A stretch of 64,000 bases of DNA from Mesorhizobium_K sp040049215 (GCF_040049215.1 NZ_JBDZDN010000003.1:620001-684000), one strand, 5' to 3'. Shown: positions 1-8,542, numbered from the stretch's first letter. Notes: a model not told the origin generated them from the letters alone. Numbers and translations are program-made.

Positions 1-236
1 CGCCTTGGCCGGTCGACTGGCTCGACCCCGCAGAGGCGATCGCAAGGCGCGCGCTGTCGCTGCTTGCCGTCAAGCAACAGGCATCCGCCCCGGTCACGCC
101 GCCGGAGCGGGCCGACGTGGCGATCTTCACTTCGGGCAAGGCTGAATTCACGACGCGCCGGCTGATGCAGGGATTCGGCCTGTCGGTTACCGACAGTGCC
201 GCGGAACAATCGGTGTCCTTTGCAAGTTTTGCGTGA
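1..236 (+). CDS. murI: glutamate racemase, C-terminal end (partial)
   Basis: The window opens inside this gene; the frame begins at base 3 and stops at TGA 234-236, leaving 77 residues. The stretch VDWLDPAEAIARR near the cut end resembles the C-terminal part of rhizobial MurI, which interconverts L- and D-glutamate for peptidoglycan synthesis, and murI lies upstream of rpsD in related genomes. The catalytic cysteines are outside the window, so the call rests on this tail and on context. It is followed by a DUF3008 gene 21 bases downstream, which may be co-transcribed. Confidence 0.65.
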   Translation, partial: PWPVDWLDPAEAIARRALSLLAVKQQASAPVTPPERADVAIFTSGKAEFTTRRLMQGFGLSVTDSAAEQSVSFASFA

Positions 237-257
237 AAAGCTGCACGGAGAACCGAG

Positions 258-446
258 ATGCCTGCGAAATCGAAAGCACGGCAAAAGGCGGCCGGCGCCG
301 CGCTGTCGGCCAAGCGCGGCGATACCAGGAAGAGCTCCCTCAAGGGTGCGTCGAAGGAGATGTACGAGTCGATGAGTGAAAAACAGCTCGAGGAATTCGC
401 CGAGACGAAGCGAAAGGGGCTACCCGAAAAGAAGTCGAAGGACTGA
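258..446 (+). CDS. DUF3008 family small basic protein
   Basis: A 62-residue, very Lys/Arg-rich soluble protein beginning MPAKSKARQKAAGAALSAKR, the hallmark of the DUF3008 family found widely in proteobacteria. No function is established for the family. The C-terminal half is charged and alternates acidic and basic residues (EMYESMSEKQLEEFAETKRK), suggesting a short helix. A GGAG Shine-Dalgarno sequence sits about 8 bases before the ATG. There is no signal peptide or membrane segment. It lies between murI and the rpsD promoter region. Confidence 0.8.
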   Translation: MPAKSKARQKAAGAALSAKRGDTRKSSLKGASKEMYESMSEKQLEEFAETKRKGLPEKKSKD

Positions 447-489
447 TCCGGACAGCCAAAGCCAGGATATCGACGCCAGCGGCAAAGCG

Positions 490-518
490 TTGACAATACG
501 CCCTGTTTCGCCTATCCA
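490..518 (+). promoter_or_regulatory. candidate sigma-70 promoter of rpsD
   Basis: A TTGACA hexamer at 490-495 is separated by 17 bases from TATCCA at 513-518. The spacing and the perfect -35 box fit a housekeeping promoter. It would give an rpsD leader of roughly 165 bases containing two hairpins. No transcript evidence is available. Confidence 0.4.
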
Positions 519-526
519 CCCGCCAG

Positions 527-548
527 CGCCGGGCCGAAAGGTCCGGCG
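527..548 (+). promoter_or_regulatory. rpsD leader hairpin 1 (GAAA tetraloop)
   Basis: CGCCGGGCC pairs with GGTCCGGCG around a GAAA tetraloop, with one G-U pair. No T-run follows, so it is not a classical terminator of the DUF3008 gene. It lies just downstream of the candidate rpsD promoter. Confidence 0.4.
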
Positions 549-642
549 TACTATTTGACGTGTCCCGTGGATTTTTCCGCAAAGCGTGCGTGGAAAATCC
601 TGTCAGGCTTCGAAAACGGAGGCCAGAGGAGGGCGCGTTTCC

Positions 643-671
643 TTCACCCGGAACATGAGGTTCCGGGTGAA
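643..671 (+). promoter_or_regulatory. rpsD leader hairpin 2 (12-bp perfect stem)
   Basis: TTCACCCGGAAC (643-654) and GTTCCGGGTGAA (660-671) form a perfect 12-bp stem with loop ATGAG. It ends 20 bases before the rpsD ATG at 692, so it borders the ribosome-binding region. It may take part in translational control by S4 (inference), be an mRNA processing or stability element, or be a copy of a dispersed palindromic repeat. Only one copy was noticed in this window. Confidence 0.45.
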
Positions 672-691
672 TCGTTTTGAAAGGGAATGCG

Positions 692-1309
692 ATGAGCAAG
701 CGCGAATCCGCGAAATACAAGATCGACCGCCGTCTTGGCGAGAATATCTGGGGCCGTCCTAAGTCTCCGGTCAACAAGCGTGAGTATGGCCCCGGCCAGC
801 ACGGCCAGCGCCGCAAGGGCAAGCTGTCCGACTTCGGTCTGCAGCTGCGCGCCAAGCAGAAGCTGAAGGGTCACTACGGCGACGTTTCGGAAAAGCAGTT
901 CCGCAAGACTTACGAAGAGGCCAACCGCCGCAAGGGCGACACCTCGGAAAACCTGATCGGCCTGCTGGAGTCGCGCCTTGACGCGGTCGTCTATCGTGCC
1001 AAGTTCGTTCCGACCATCTTCGCGGCCCGCCAGTTCGTCAACCACGGCCATGTCAACGTGAACGGACGCCGCACCAACATCAGCTCGTATCGCTGCAAGG
1101 CGGGCGACGTGATCGAAGTGCGCGAGAAGTCGAAGCAGCTGGTGATCGTGCTGGAATCGGTGCAGCTCGCCGAGCGCGACGTGCCTGATTACATCGAGGT
1201 CGACCACAACAAGATGGTCGCGACCTTCGCTCGCGTTCCGGGCCTTGCCGATGTGCCGTTCGCGGTGCAGATGGAGCCGAACCTGGTCGTCGAATTCTAC
1301 TCGCGCTGA
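692..1309 (+). CDS. rpsD: 30S ribosomal protein S4
   Basis: 205 residues, the usual length of S4. It binds 16S rRNA early in small-subunit assembly and in some bacteria represses its own mRNA. The start MSKRESAKYKIDRRLGENIW is typical of alphaproteobacterial S4. The second half holds the S4 RNA-binding domain (LESRLDAVVYRAKFVPT followed by ARQFVNHGHVNVNG). An in-frame TTG at 677 was rejected because family members begin at the 692 ATG. It stands as a single-gene unit with its own candidate promoter, a structured leader and a strong terminator at 1337. Confidence 0.97.
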   Translation: MSKRESAKYKIDRRLGENIWGRPKSPVNKREYGPGQHGQRRKGKLSDFGLQLRAKQKLKGHYGDVSEKQFRKTYEEANRRKGDTSENLIGLLESRLDAVVYRAKFVPTIFAARQFVNHGHVNVNGRRTNISSYRCKAGDVIEVREKSKQLVIVLESVQLAERDVPDYIEVDHNKMVATFARVPGLADVPFAVQMEPNLVVEFYSR

Positions 1310-1336
1310 TCGGGCTTCACACTCTGGATTTGTGAG

Positions 1337-1360
1337 AAAGCCGCCTCCGGGCGGCTTTTT
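1337..1360 (+). terminator. rho-independent terminator of rpsD
   Basis: AAAGCCGCC (1337-1345) pairs with GGCGGCTTT (1350-1358) around a TCCG loop and runs into TTTTT. It begins 27 bases after the rpsD stop codon. Confidence 0.85.
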
Positions 1361-1385
1361 CGTCCGTGGAGACGGGAGATCGCTG

Positions 1386-2315
1386 ATGGACGATCTGCAG
1401 GCGCTGGTGAACGGCATCCACCGTGAGATCGCCGCGCATACCAGGCGCGGCAAGGTGGCGGACTACATCCCGCAACTGGCCGCCGTCGATCCGGCGCATT
1501 TCGGCATCGCCATAACGACGGTGGACGGGCGGGAGTTCGTAGCCGGAGAGGCCGATACGGCCTTCTCCGTCCAGAGCGTGTCCAAGGTGTTCACGCTGAC
1601 TTTGGCGCTGGGCATGGTGGGCGACCGTCTGTGGAATCGGGTCGGCCGCGAGCCGTCGGGCAGCGCGTTCAATTCCATCGTCCAGCTCGAGCACGAGCAC
1701 GGCAAGCCGCGCAATCCCTTCATCAACGCCGGCGCCATCGCGGTAGCCGACGTGCTTTTGGCCGGGCATCAGCCCAAGGAGGCGATCGGCGAGATCGTGC
1801 AGTTCGTCCGCTTCCTGGCGGGCGATGACTCCATCGTCATCGACCAGCGCGTCGCCCGCTCGGAGGCTGAGACCGGTTTCCGTAATTTCGCGCTCGCCCA
1901 GTTCATGCGTTCCTTCGGCAAGCTCGACCATCCGGCCGAGCATGTGCTCGGCGTTTATTTCCACCACTGCGCGCTTGCGATGACGTGCCGGCAGCTCTCG
2001 CATGCCGGGCTGTTTCTCGCGGCCGGCGGCCGCAACCCGGCGACGGGACGTACGGTGGTGTCGCGGGACCGGGCGCGACGCATCAACGCGCTGATGCTGA
2101 TGTGCGGCCACTATGACGGCTCGGGCGACTTCGCCTACCGCGTCGGCCTGCCGGGCAAGAGCGGCGTCGGCGGCGGCATACTGGTCGTGGCGCCCGGCAA
2201 GGCATCGATCGCGGTGTGGTCGCCCGGATTGAACGAGAATGGCAACTCGCTGCTCGGCTCGCTGGCGCTGGAGATGCTGGCGCATCGCACCGGATGGTCT
2301 ATCTTTGGCGCCTAA
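1386..2315 (+). CDS. glsA: glutaminase A
   Basis: 309 residues, the normal size of the serine-dependent glutaminase family, which hydrolyses glutamine to glutamate and ammonia in the cytoplasm. The beta-lactamase-like fold is marked by the S-x-x-K pair in SVQSVSK (Ser64 and Lys67), then INAGAI and the glycine-rich PGKSGVGGGI motif. Start ATG 1386 gives MDDLQALVNGI; the frame is open further upstream, but that stretch overlaps rpsD and its terminator. An ammonia-releasing enzyme next to rpsD has no obvious functional link; ttcA follows 15 bases later and may share its transcript. Confidence 0.93.
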   Translation: MDDLQALVNGIHREIAAHTRRGKVADYIPQLAAVDPAHFGIAITTVDGREFVAGEADTAFSVQSVSKVFTLTLALGMVGDRLWNRVGREPSGSAFNSIVQLEHEHGKPRNPFINAGAIAVADVLLAGHQPKEAIGEIVQFVRFLAGDDSIVIDQRVARSEAETGFRNFALAQFMRSFGKLDHPAEHVLGVYFHHCALAMTCRQLSHAGLFLAAGGRNPATGRTVVSRDRARRINALMLMCGHYDGSGDFAYRVGLPGKSGVGGGILVVAPGKASIAVWSPGLNENGNSLLGSLALEMLAHRTGWSIFGA

Positions 2316-2330
2316 CCAAGGTTGATGACG

Positions 2331-3188
2331 ATGAACATTGCCGTCACCGAAGATCCGCTCGCCGATGCCGAAGGCGGGACACATCCCATGTTCCGCGATG
2401 TGCCATCGTCGGTCGCCTTCAACAAGCTGCGCAAACGACTGGTTCGCCAGACGCGTGAGGCGGTCGAGCAATTTGCCATGGTCAAACCCGGCGACCGCTG
2501 GCTGGTGGCGCTATCGGGCGGAAAGGATTCCTACGGCCTGCTGGCGATCCTGCTCGATCTGAAATGGCGCGGCCTGCTGCCAGTCGAACTGCTTGCCTGC
2601 AATCTCGACCAGGGGCAGCCGAACTTTCCGAAGCACATATTGCCCGAATTCCTTGCGAGGCATGGCGTCGACCATCGTATCGAGTACCGCGACACCTATT
2701 CGGTGGTCACCGATAAGATCGCCGAGGGCAACACCTATTGCTCGCTCTGTTCGCGGCTGCGCCGAGGGCACCTCTACCGCATCGCGCGGGAAGAGGGCTG
2801 TTCGTCGCTGGTGCTCGGCCATCATCGCGAAGACATCCTCGAGACCTTCTTCATGAACCTCTTCCACGGCGGCCGGCTGGCGGCGATGCCGCCAAAGCTT
2901 TTGAACGATGAGGCCGATCTTTTCGTACTGAGGCCGCTCGCCTTCTGCGCAGAGGCCGACCTCGAAAAATTCGCCGAGGCGATGCATTTCCCAATCATTC
3001 CGTGCGACCTGTGCGGCAGCCAGGACGGCCTTCAGCGCAATGCCATGAAGGCGATGCTCGCCGATATCGAGACGCGGATGCCAGGTCGCAAGGACACGAT
3101 GATCCGGGCATTGAGCAATGTGCGCCCGTCGCATTTGCTCGACCGCAAACTTTTCGACTTCGCGTCCCTTGGTGCAAGCGAGGACTGA
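2331..3188 (+). CDS. ttcA: tRNA 2-thiocytidine(32) synthetase TtcA
   Basis: 285 residues. TtcA is a PP-loop ATPase that thiolates cytidine 32 in the tRNA anticodon loop, using an iron-sulfur cluster. The P-loop SGGKDS is at residues 62-67. The cluster ligands are the CxxC pair Cys137/Cys140 (CSLCSRLRRG) and a cysteine in the later CDLCGSQDG (225-228). Three in-frame starts exist (TTG 2322, ATG 2325, ATG 2331). The AAGG at 2318 is 9 bases from ATG 2331, which is therefore preferred. It converges with the MFS gene. Confidence 0.92.
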   Translation: MNIAVTEDPLADAEGGTHPMFRDVPSSVAFNKLRKRLVRQTREAVEQFAMVKPGDRWLVALSGGKDSYGLLAILLDLKWRGLLPVELLACNLDQGQPNFPKHILPEFLARHGVDHRIEYRDTYSVVTDKIAEGNTYCSLCSRLRRGHLYRIAREEGCSSLVLGHHREDILETFFMNLFHGGRLAAMPPKLLNDEADLFVLRPLAFCAEADLEKFAEAMHFPIIPCDLCGSQDGLQRNAMKAMLADIETRMPGRKDTMIRALSNVRPSHLLDRKLFDFASLGASED

Positions 3189-3216
3189 CCAGCCCGGATT
3201 TCGGGCGCGATCCGCC

Positions 3217-4452
3217 CTAATGGTGCGCCTGGAACAGCCTGCCGCGCTCGGCAATCAGCACGAAAATCAGCGCCGCTAGAGCTACGCCGCAGAAACCGGC
3301 CGCGAGCGGTGTCGTGGTGCCGTCGAAAAGCTGGCCGATCGTCGCGCCGATCATTCCACCGCCGACCGTCTGCATGAAGCCCTGGACCGATGACGCCGTG
3401 CCGGCGAGATGGCCGAGCGGCTCCATGGCGATCGAGTTGAAGTTCGAGCCGATCCAGCCGAACTGCAGCATGGCGGCGGCAAACAGCGGCACGAAGATGT
3501 AGATCGGCAGTTCCCCGAAGAGCGACAGCACAAACCAGACCGTGGTTACCGCCAGGAATCCGATCAGCGCGCCGTGCGACAGCTTGCGCATGCCGAAGCG
3601 CCCGACCAGCCGCGAATTGACGAAGGACGACACGGCCATCATGCCCGCCACTACGGCGAAGATGACGGGAAACCAGACACCAAGACCGTAGATGCCGACA
3701 TAGACCTGCTGCGCGGAATTGATGAAGCCGAAAAGCGCGCCGAAGACCGACGTGGTCGCCAGCGTGTAGAGCAGCGATACGCGGGTCGTCAGCACGATTC
3801 GGAAGCCGCCGATGATCGTGCGCAGGTCGAAGGCGCGGCGATACTCCGGATGCAGCGTTTCCGGCAGCCGGAACGCGGTCCAGATGGTGAAGGCCAGCGC
3901 GATCAGCGCCATGACCACGAAGATCATGTGCCATTCGGAAAACAGCATCACAAGCTGACCGAGGCTCGGCGCGACGACCGGAACGACCATGAACACCATG
4001 AATACCAGCGACATTACCTCGGCCATGGCGCGGCCACCGAAGACGTCGCGGATGACGGAGACGGTAATGACCCGCGTCGACGCCGCGCCGAGACCCTGAA
4101 CGAAACGCAGGATGAGCAGCGTCGTGAAGCTTGGCGCGAAGGCCGCTCCCAACGCCGCAGCCACATAGACGACAAGTCCGAACAGCAGCGGCGGACGCCT
4201 GCCGAAACGGTCGGAAAGCGGGCCGAAGGCAAGCTGCGCCAGCCCAAAGCCGGCGATGTAGGCGGTGATCACATACTGCCGGTGGTTCTCGTTCTCGACG
4301 CCGAGGCTGGCGCCGATCTGCTGCAGGCCGGGCAGCATGATGTCGATGGCCAGCGCATTCAGCGCCATCAGCGCGGCGGCGAGGGCGATGAACTCCCAGC
4401 GCGGAATCGGCAGGCTGAACGCCTTTGCTGATGGGGAAGCCTGCTGGTCCAT
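3217..4452 (-). CDS. Bcr/CflA-type MFS multidrug exporter
   Basis: 411 residues with about 12 hydrophobic segments. It belongs to the Bcr/CflA branch of drug:H+ antiporters: ALNALAIDIMLPGLQQIG in TM1, then the MFS signature GPLSDRFGRRPPLL between TM2 and TM3, and RFVQGLGAAS in TM4. These proteins expel small toxic compounds through the inner membrane; the substrate cannot be read from sequence. A longer frame from 4500 was rejected because it starts inside the grxD terminator hairpin. Start ATG 4452 gives MDQQASPSAKAF. No strong Shine-Dalgarno is visible. Confidence 0.88.
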   Translation of the reverse strand: MDQQASPSAKAFSLPIPRWEFIALAAALMALNALAIDIMLPGLQQIGASLGVENENHRQYVITAYIAGFGLAQLAFGPLSDRFGRRPPLLFGLVVYVAAALGAAFAPSFTTLLILRFVQGLGAASTRVITVSVIRDVFGGRAMAEVMSLVFMVFMVVPVVAPSLGQLVMLFSEWHMIFVVMALIALAFTIWTAFRLPETLHPEYRRAFDLRTIIGGFRIVLTTRVSLLYTLATTSVFGALFGFINSAQQVYVGIYGLGVWFPVIFAVVAGMMAVSSFVNSRLVGRFGMRKLSHGALIGFLAVTTVWFVLSLFGELPIYIFVPLFAAAMLQFGWIGSNFNSIAMEPLGHLAGTASSVQGFMQTVGGGMIGATIGQLFDGTTTPLAAGFCGVALAALIFVLIAERGRLFQAHH

Positions 4453-4464
4453 GGGAGAAATTCC

Positions 4465-4500
4465 AAACAAAAAAGGAAAATGCGCCGGAAACCGGCGCAT
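4465..4500 (-). terminator. rho-independent terminator of grxD
   Basis: On the minus strand ATGCGCCGG pairs with CCGGCGCAT around a TTT loop (4480-4500), followed by TTTCCTTTTTTG. It lies about 50 bases after the grxD stop and separates it from the MFS gene. Confidence 0.8.
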
Positions 4501-4550
4501 TCGCTAGGCGCGGTGCCCTTGTGGCGGGCAACGGCGATTCTTTCAGGTCT

Positions 4551-4883
4551 TCAGGCGGCCTTGACGGTCACGCCCTTCTCGTCGAGCAGCGACTTGAGTT
4601 CGCCCGACTGGAACATCTCGCGGATGATGTCGCAACCGCCGACAAACTCGCCCTTCACATAGAGTTGGGGGATGGTCGGCCAGTTGGAATATTCCTTGAT
4701 GCCCTGGCGCAGTTCGTCCGAGGTGAGCACGTTGACGCCTTTGTAGTCGACGCCGACATAGTCCAGGATCTGCACGACCTGGCCGGAAAAGCCGCACTGC
4801 GGAAAGCCGGGGGTGCCCTTCATGAAGAGCACGACGTCGTTGCCCTTAACTTCGCTGTCGATAAATTCGCCGATTCCGCTCAT
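4551..4883 (-). CDS. grxD: monothiol glutaredoxin, Grx4/GrxD type
   Basis: 110 residues with the monothiol active site CGFS at residues 30-33 and the glutathione-binding WPTIPQLYVKGEFVGG loop. Grx4-type proteins carry and deliver [2Fe-2S] clusters and form complexes with BolA, whose gene lies about 1.2 kb upstream on the same strand. Start MSGIGEFIDS at 4883 was chosen over 4898 because family members begin there. In related genomes purL-bolA-grxD are nearly contiguous; here a plus-strand DUF2233 gene and a small basic protein lie between bolA and grxD. Confidence 0.95.
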   Translation of the reverse strand: MSGIGEFIDSEVKGNDVVLFMKGTPGFPQCGFSGQVVQILDYVGVDYKGVNVLTSDELRQGIKEYSNWPTIPQLYVKGEFVGGCDIIREMFQSGELKSLLDEKGVTVKAA

Positions 4884-5048
4884 CGTCTGTCCTTTCATGC
4901 CTGTGGGAGTCAGGCTCGAAACATGACACTCAAATAAACCGACAGGCGACCCGAAACAAGACGCGAACGATGCCCGCCATGGAAAGGTCGCAAAGGCACA
5001 TGGTCATGCTGCCATGGATATTCAAACGGATTCCTCCTGTAGTTATCC

Positions 5049-5840
5049 ATGAAAACATGGCTTCTCACGGCTTTCGGCGCTGTGTTGATCGCGGTCGGCT
5101 TTGCCTTGCTGTGGAGGCAGCCGATGCCGCCTACGCCGCCTGAAACGGCCAGCAATCTGCCCGACACGTGCCGCGACCTGGCCTTCGAAGGTGTTTCCTA
5201 CATCGTCTGCGAGTTCGGGCTGGACGACCACGAGTTGGTTCTCAAGCGCGCTGACCGGGCTGGAAAGCCGTTCGGCGACCTCGCAAAACTGGCCGCCGCC
5301 GAGCCTTTTGTATTCGCCATGAACGCGGGCATGTATCACGAGGATTTTACACCGGTCGGACTGCACGTCGAGGACTGCAGAGAGCAGTCGCCGATCAATT
5401 TGGCCGACGCGGAGGGCAATTTTTTCCTGAAGCCGAACGGTGTCTTCTATGTCGACCAACAGGGTAATGCGGGCGCACTCGAATCGTCGGCCTTCGCCGC
5501 CGCCGGCATCAAGCCGCGATTAGCTACTCAGTCGGGTCCGATGCTCGTCATCGACGGGAAGATTCATCCGCGCTTCGAGGAGAACGGAACCTCGCGCCAC
5601 ATCCGCAACGGCGTCGCGGCGGATGGCGGCAAACGAGTGGCTTTCGCGATCTCACGTGGACCCGTCAGCCTCGGCAGCTTCGCGCGCCTGTTCCGGGATG
5701 CGCTTGGCTACAAAAATGCGCTGTTCTTCGACGGCACTGTCTCTGCGCTTCACGATGGCAGCAAGTACCTGATTGGCGGTGAGTATCCGGCGGGTCCGAT
5801 GCTGGCCGTCCGCAAGAAGACCACGGCCGGCGTTCAGTAG
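5049..5840 (+). CDS. phosphodiester glycosidase / DUF2233 family protein, exported
   Basis: 263 residues. An N-terminal hydrophobic segment (residues 4-21, TWLLTAFGAVLIAVGFAL) is a signal anchor or uncleaved signal peptide. The rest matches the NAGPA-like phosphodiester glycosidase domain (DUF2233): FAMNAGMYHEDFTPVGLHV, then FLKPNGVFYV, TQSGPMLVIDG and a C-terminal NALFFDGTVSALH. Family members cleave N-acetylglucosamine from phosphodiester-linked sugars or act on exopolysaccharides; the substrate here is unknown. It is on the opposite strand to its neighbours and overlaps the stop of the next gene by 7 bases. Confidence 0.82.
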   Translation: MKTWLLTAFGAVLIAVGFALLWRQPMPPTPPETASNLPDTCRDLAFEGVSYIVCEFGLDDHELVLKRADRAGKPFGDLAKLAAAEPFVFAMNAGMYHEDFTPVGLHVEDCREQSPINLADAEGNFFLKPNGVFYVDQQGNAGALESSAFAAAGIKPRLATQSGPMLVIDGKIHPRFEENGTSRHIRNGVAADGGKRVAFAISRGPVSLGSFARLFRDALGYKNALFFDGTVSALHDGSKYLIGGEYPAGPMLAVRKKTTAGVQ

Positions 5841-6061
5841 GCGCGGCGCTTGGTTTTCGAACGGGACCGGACGGTTTTGCGGCGGCTCGTCTGCCGCTTC
5901 GCCGGCTTGATCAGTCTTTCCAGACGCCGTAACTGCTCGGCCACGGTCAATTTGGTCGTACGCTTGCGCCGCCTGGCACGCCTGCTGGACGATGCCTTGC
6001 GCGCCATGTCCTGGAGCACGTCGGTCACGACGCCCTTGATGAAATCGCCGATCGCCGACAT
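5834..6061 (-). CDS. small, strongly basic hypothetical protein downstream of bolA
   Basis: 75 residues. An ordinary N-terminus (MSAIGDFIKGVVTDVLQDMA) is followed by a run of Arg/Lys/Ser (ASSSRRARRRKRTTKL) and a second basic tail (SRRKTVRSRSKTKRRAY). It starts 5 bases after the bolA stop on the same strand and is probably co-transcribed with purL-bolA. The composition suggests nucleic-acid binding (inference). No family is recognised. It overlaps the 3' end of the DUF2233 gene tail to tail by 7 bases. Confidence 0.6.
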   Translation of the reverse strand: MSAIGDFIKGVVTDVLQDMARKASSSRRARRRKRTTKLTVAEQLRRLERLIKPAKRQTSRRKTVRSRSKTKRRAY

Positions 6062-6066
6062 GTCGC

Positions 6067-6300
6067 TTATTCCGGAGCGCTGGTTTGCAGTGCCAGCGCG
6101 TGCAGCACGCCGCCCATATTGCCCTTGAGCGCGTCATAGACCATCTGGTGCTGCTGCACGCGGCTTTTTCCCCGAAAACTCTCGGCCACGACTTCAGCCG
6201 CATAGTGGTCGCCATCGCCGGCGAGGTCGCGGATCGTCACCTTGGCGTCGGGGATGCCTTGCTTGATCAGCGTTTCGATCTCATGCGCATCCATTGCCAT
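6067..6300 (-). CDS. bolA: BolA family iron-sulfur/redox partner protein
   Basis: 77 residues, typical of short BolA proteins. The pattern GDGDHYAAEVVAESFRGKSR followed by QQHQMVYDALKG is the BolA core; the conserved histidine in QQHQMVY is a cluster ligand in BolA-glutaredoxin complexes. It probably works with the GrxD encoded nearby in iron-sulfur trafficking. A GGAG Shine-Dalgarno 8 bases before ATG 6300 supports this start. It lies 13 bases after purL, consistent with one transcript. Confidence 0.93.
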   Translation of the reverse strand: MAMDAHEIETLIKQGIPDAKVTIRDLAGDGDHYAAEVVAESFRGKSRVQQHQMVYDALKGNMGGVLHALALQTSAPE

Positions 6301-6313
6301 TAAAGATTCTCCG

Positions 6314-8542
6314 CTACTTGCCGTCCATGAAGCGCGGGAACCAGGCTTCGTGGGTGGACTTCAGTTCAGCGACCGGTATCGCACGCGCCTTGCCCAGTTT
6401 CAATTCGACGCCGCCCGTCGTGCCGATCCACGGGGCATGGATGCCGAGCGTCTTGGCATCGTTCCAGAGAGCCGCCATCTCATCGCTTTGGGGGTCGAGC
6501 TTGACGGTCACGAGGTAGCGGCCCTGGTCTTCGCCGAAGAAGACCGGAATGGGATCGGTTTCGGTGAGCCCAGGTATCGTAGCGCCGATGCCCGACGCCA
6601 TCGCCATCTCGGCGAGCGCGACGGCGAGACCGCCGTCCGACACATCATGCACCGCTGTCGCTACGCCGTTGTGGATCAGCTTGCGCACGAAGTCGCCAAC
6701 GCGCTTCTCATGGGCCAGATCGACCGGTGGTGGTGGGCCGTCCGTGCGGCCGTGGATGTCGCGCATGTAGATCGACTGCGCGAGATGCGTGCCCCAGGCT
6801 GGCGGCGCGCCGACGAGCAGGATGGCTTCGCCCTCGCGCGTGAAGGCGATGCGAGCCATCTTCGACCAGTCCGGCAGCAACCCGACGCCGCCAATCGTGG
6901 GCGTGGGCAGGATGCCCTGGCCGTTCGTCTCGTTGTAGAGCGAGACGTTGCCGGATACGATCGGGAAGTCGAGCGTCCGGCAGGCTTCGCCGATGCCTTT
7001 GATGGCCATGACGAGCTGGCCCATGATCTCGGGGCGCTCGGGGTTGCCGAAATTGAGGTTGTCGGTCGCGGCGAGCGGATCGGCGCCGGTAGCAGTCAGG
7101 TTGCGCCAGCATTCCGCCACCGCCTGCTTGCCGCCCTCAAACGGATCGGCCTCGCAGTAGCGCGGGGTGACGTCGGAGGAAAAAGCGAGCGCCTTCGTCG
7201 CATGGCCGTCGACCCGCACCACGCCGGCGTCGCCTCCGGGTAGCTGCAGCGAATTGCCCTGGATCAGCGTGTCGTATTGCTCCCAAACCCAGCGGCGGCT
7301 GGAGAGGTCGGGCCCGCCGAGCATCTTGAGCAGCGCATCGGCAACATCCGCCTGCGGGATGTCGTCGGCGGCAAGCGGCTGGCGCTTCTTCGGCTCGACC
7401 CATGGCCGGTCATATTCGGGCGCCTTGTCGCCGAGATCCTTGATCGGCAGGTTGGCTGCCTCGCTGCCCTTGTGCATGACACGGAAGCGCAGATCGTTGG
7501 TCGTGTGCCCGACGATGGCGAAGTCCAGCCCCCATTTGGTGAAGATAGCCTCGGCTTCCTTCTCCTTCTCGGGCCTGAGCACCATCAGCATGCGCTCCTG
7601 GCTTTCGGAGAGCATCATCTCGTAGGCCGACATGCGCTCCTCGCGCACCGGCACCTTGTCGAGGTCGAGCAGGATGCCGAGATCGCCCTTGGCGCCCATC
7701 TCGACGGCCGAGCAGGTCAGACCTGCCGCGCCCATGTCCTGGATGGCGATGACCGCGCCCGAGGCCATCAGTTCGAGGCAGGCCTCAAGCAGGCATTTTT
7801 CGGTGAAGGGGTCGCCGACCTGAACGGTCGGCCGCTTCTCCTCGATCTTGTCGTCGAACTCGGCCGACGCCATGGTCGCACCGCCAACCCCGTCGCGGCC
7901 GGTCTTGGCGCCGAGATAGACCACCGGCAGCCCGACACCCTTGGCTTCGGAGAGGAAGATTGCATCCGTCTTGGCCAGCCCCGCTGCGAAGGCGTTGACC
8001 AGAATGTTGCCATTGTAGCGGGCGTCGAAATTGACCTCGCCGCCGACAGTCGGCACGCCGAAGGAATTGCCGTAGCCGCCGACGCCGGAGACCACGCCCG
8101 CCACAAGATGCCTGGTTTTCGGGTGGTCCGGCGCGCCGAAGCGCAGCGCGTTCATGGCCGCGACCGGACGTGCCCCCATGGTGAAGACGTCGCGCAATAT
8201 GCCGCCGACCCCTGTAGCGGCGCCCTGGTATGGTTCGATGTAGGATGGGTGATTGTGGCTTTCCATCTTGAAGACGACGCAGTCGCCGTCGCCGATATCG
8301 ACAACGCCGGCGTTCTCACCCGGCCCCTGGATCACCCGCGGTCCGCTGGTCGGCAGGGTGCGCAACCACTTCTTGGACGACTTGTACGAGCAATGCTCGT
8401 TCCACATGGCGGAAAAAATGCCGAGCTCGGTGAAGCTCGGCTCGCGGCCGATGAGGTCGAGGATGCGCTGATATTCGTCCGGCTTCAGCCCATGCGCCTT
8501 GATCAGCTCGGGCGTGATGGCGACGGTGTTCTGGGCGGTCAT
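6314..8542 (-). CDS. purL: phosphoribosylformylglycinamidine synthase subunit PurL
   Basis: 742 residues, the length of the three-component PurL that works with separate PurS and PurQ (both encoded at 10.99-11.94 kb). It converts FGAR to FGAM with ATP and ammonia in purine synthesis. Visible motifs are EHCSYKSSKKWL near the N-terminus, SHNHPSYIEPYQGAATGVGG, QDMGAAGLTCSA and a C-terminal VHDVSDGGLAVALAEMA. A frame extension to 8614 was rejected; MTAQNTVAITPELIKAHGL at 8542 is the family-like start. Unlike the usual compact arrangement, a MocR regulator, a DUF1127 gene and a lipoprotein separate it from purQ. Confidence 0.97.
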   Translation of the reverse strand: MTAQNTVAITPELIKAHGLKPDEYQRILDLIGREPSFTELGIFSAMWNEHCSYKSSKKWLRTLPTSGPRVIQGPGENAGVVDIGDGDCVVFKMESHNHPSYIEPYQGAATGVGGILRDVFTMGARPVAAMNALRFGAPDHPKTRHLVAGVVSGVGGYGNSFGVPTVGGEVNFDARYNGNILVNAFAAGLAKTDAIFLSEAKGVGLPVVYLGAKTGRDGVGGATMASAEFDDKIEEKRPTVQVGDPFTEKCLLEACLELMASGAVIAIQDMGAAGLTCSAVEMGAKGDLGILLDLDKVPVREERMSAYEMMLSESQERMLMVLRPEKEKEAEAIFTKWGLDFAIVGHTTNDLRFRVMHKGSEAANLPIKDLGDKAPEYDRPWVEPKKRQPLAADDIPQADVADALLKMLGGPDLSSRRWVWEQYDTLIQGNSLQLPGGDAGVVRVDGHATKALAFSSDVTPRYCEADPFEGGKQAVAECWRNLTATGADPLAATDNLNFGNPERPEIMGQLVMAIKGIGEACRTLDFPIVSGNVSLYNETNGQGILPTPTIGGVGLLPDWSKMARIAFTREGEAILLVGAPPAWGTHLAQSIYMRDIHGRTDGPPPPVDLAHEKRVGDFVRKLIHNGVATAVHDVSDGGLAVALAEMAMASGIGATIPGLTETDPIPVFFGEDQGRYLVTVKLDPQSDEMAALWNDAKTLGIHAPWIGTTGGVELKLGKARAIPVAELKSTHEAWFPRFMDGK

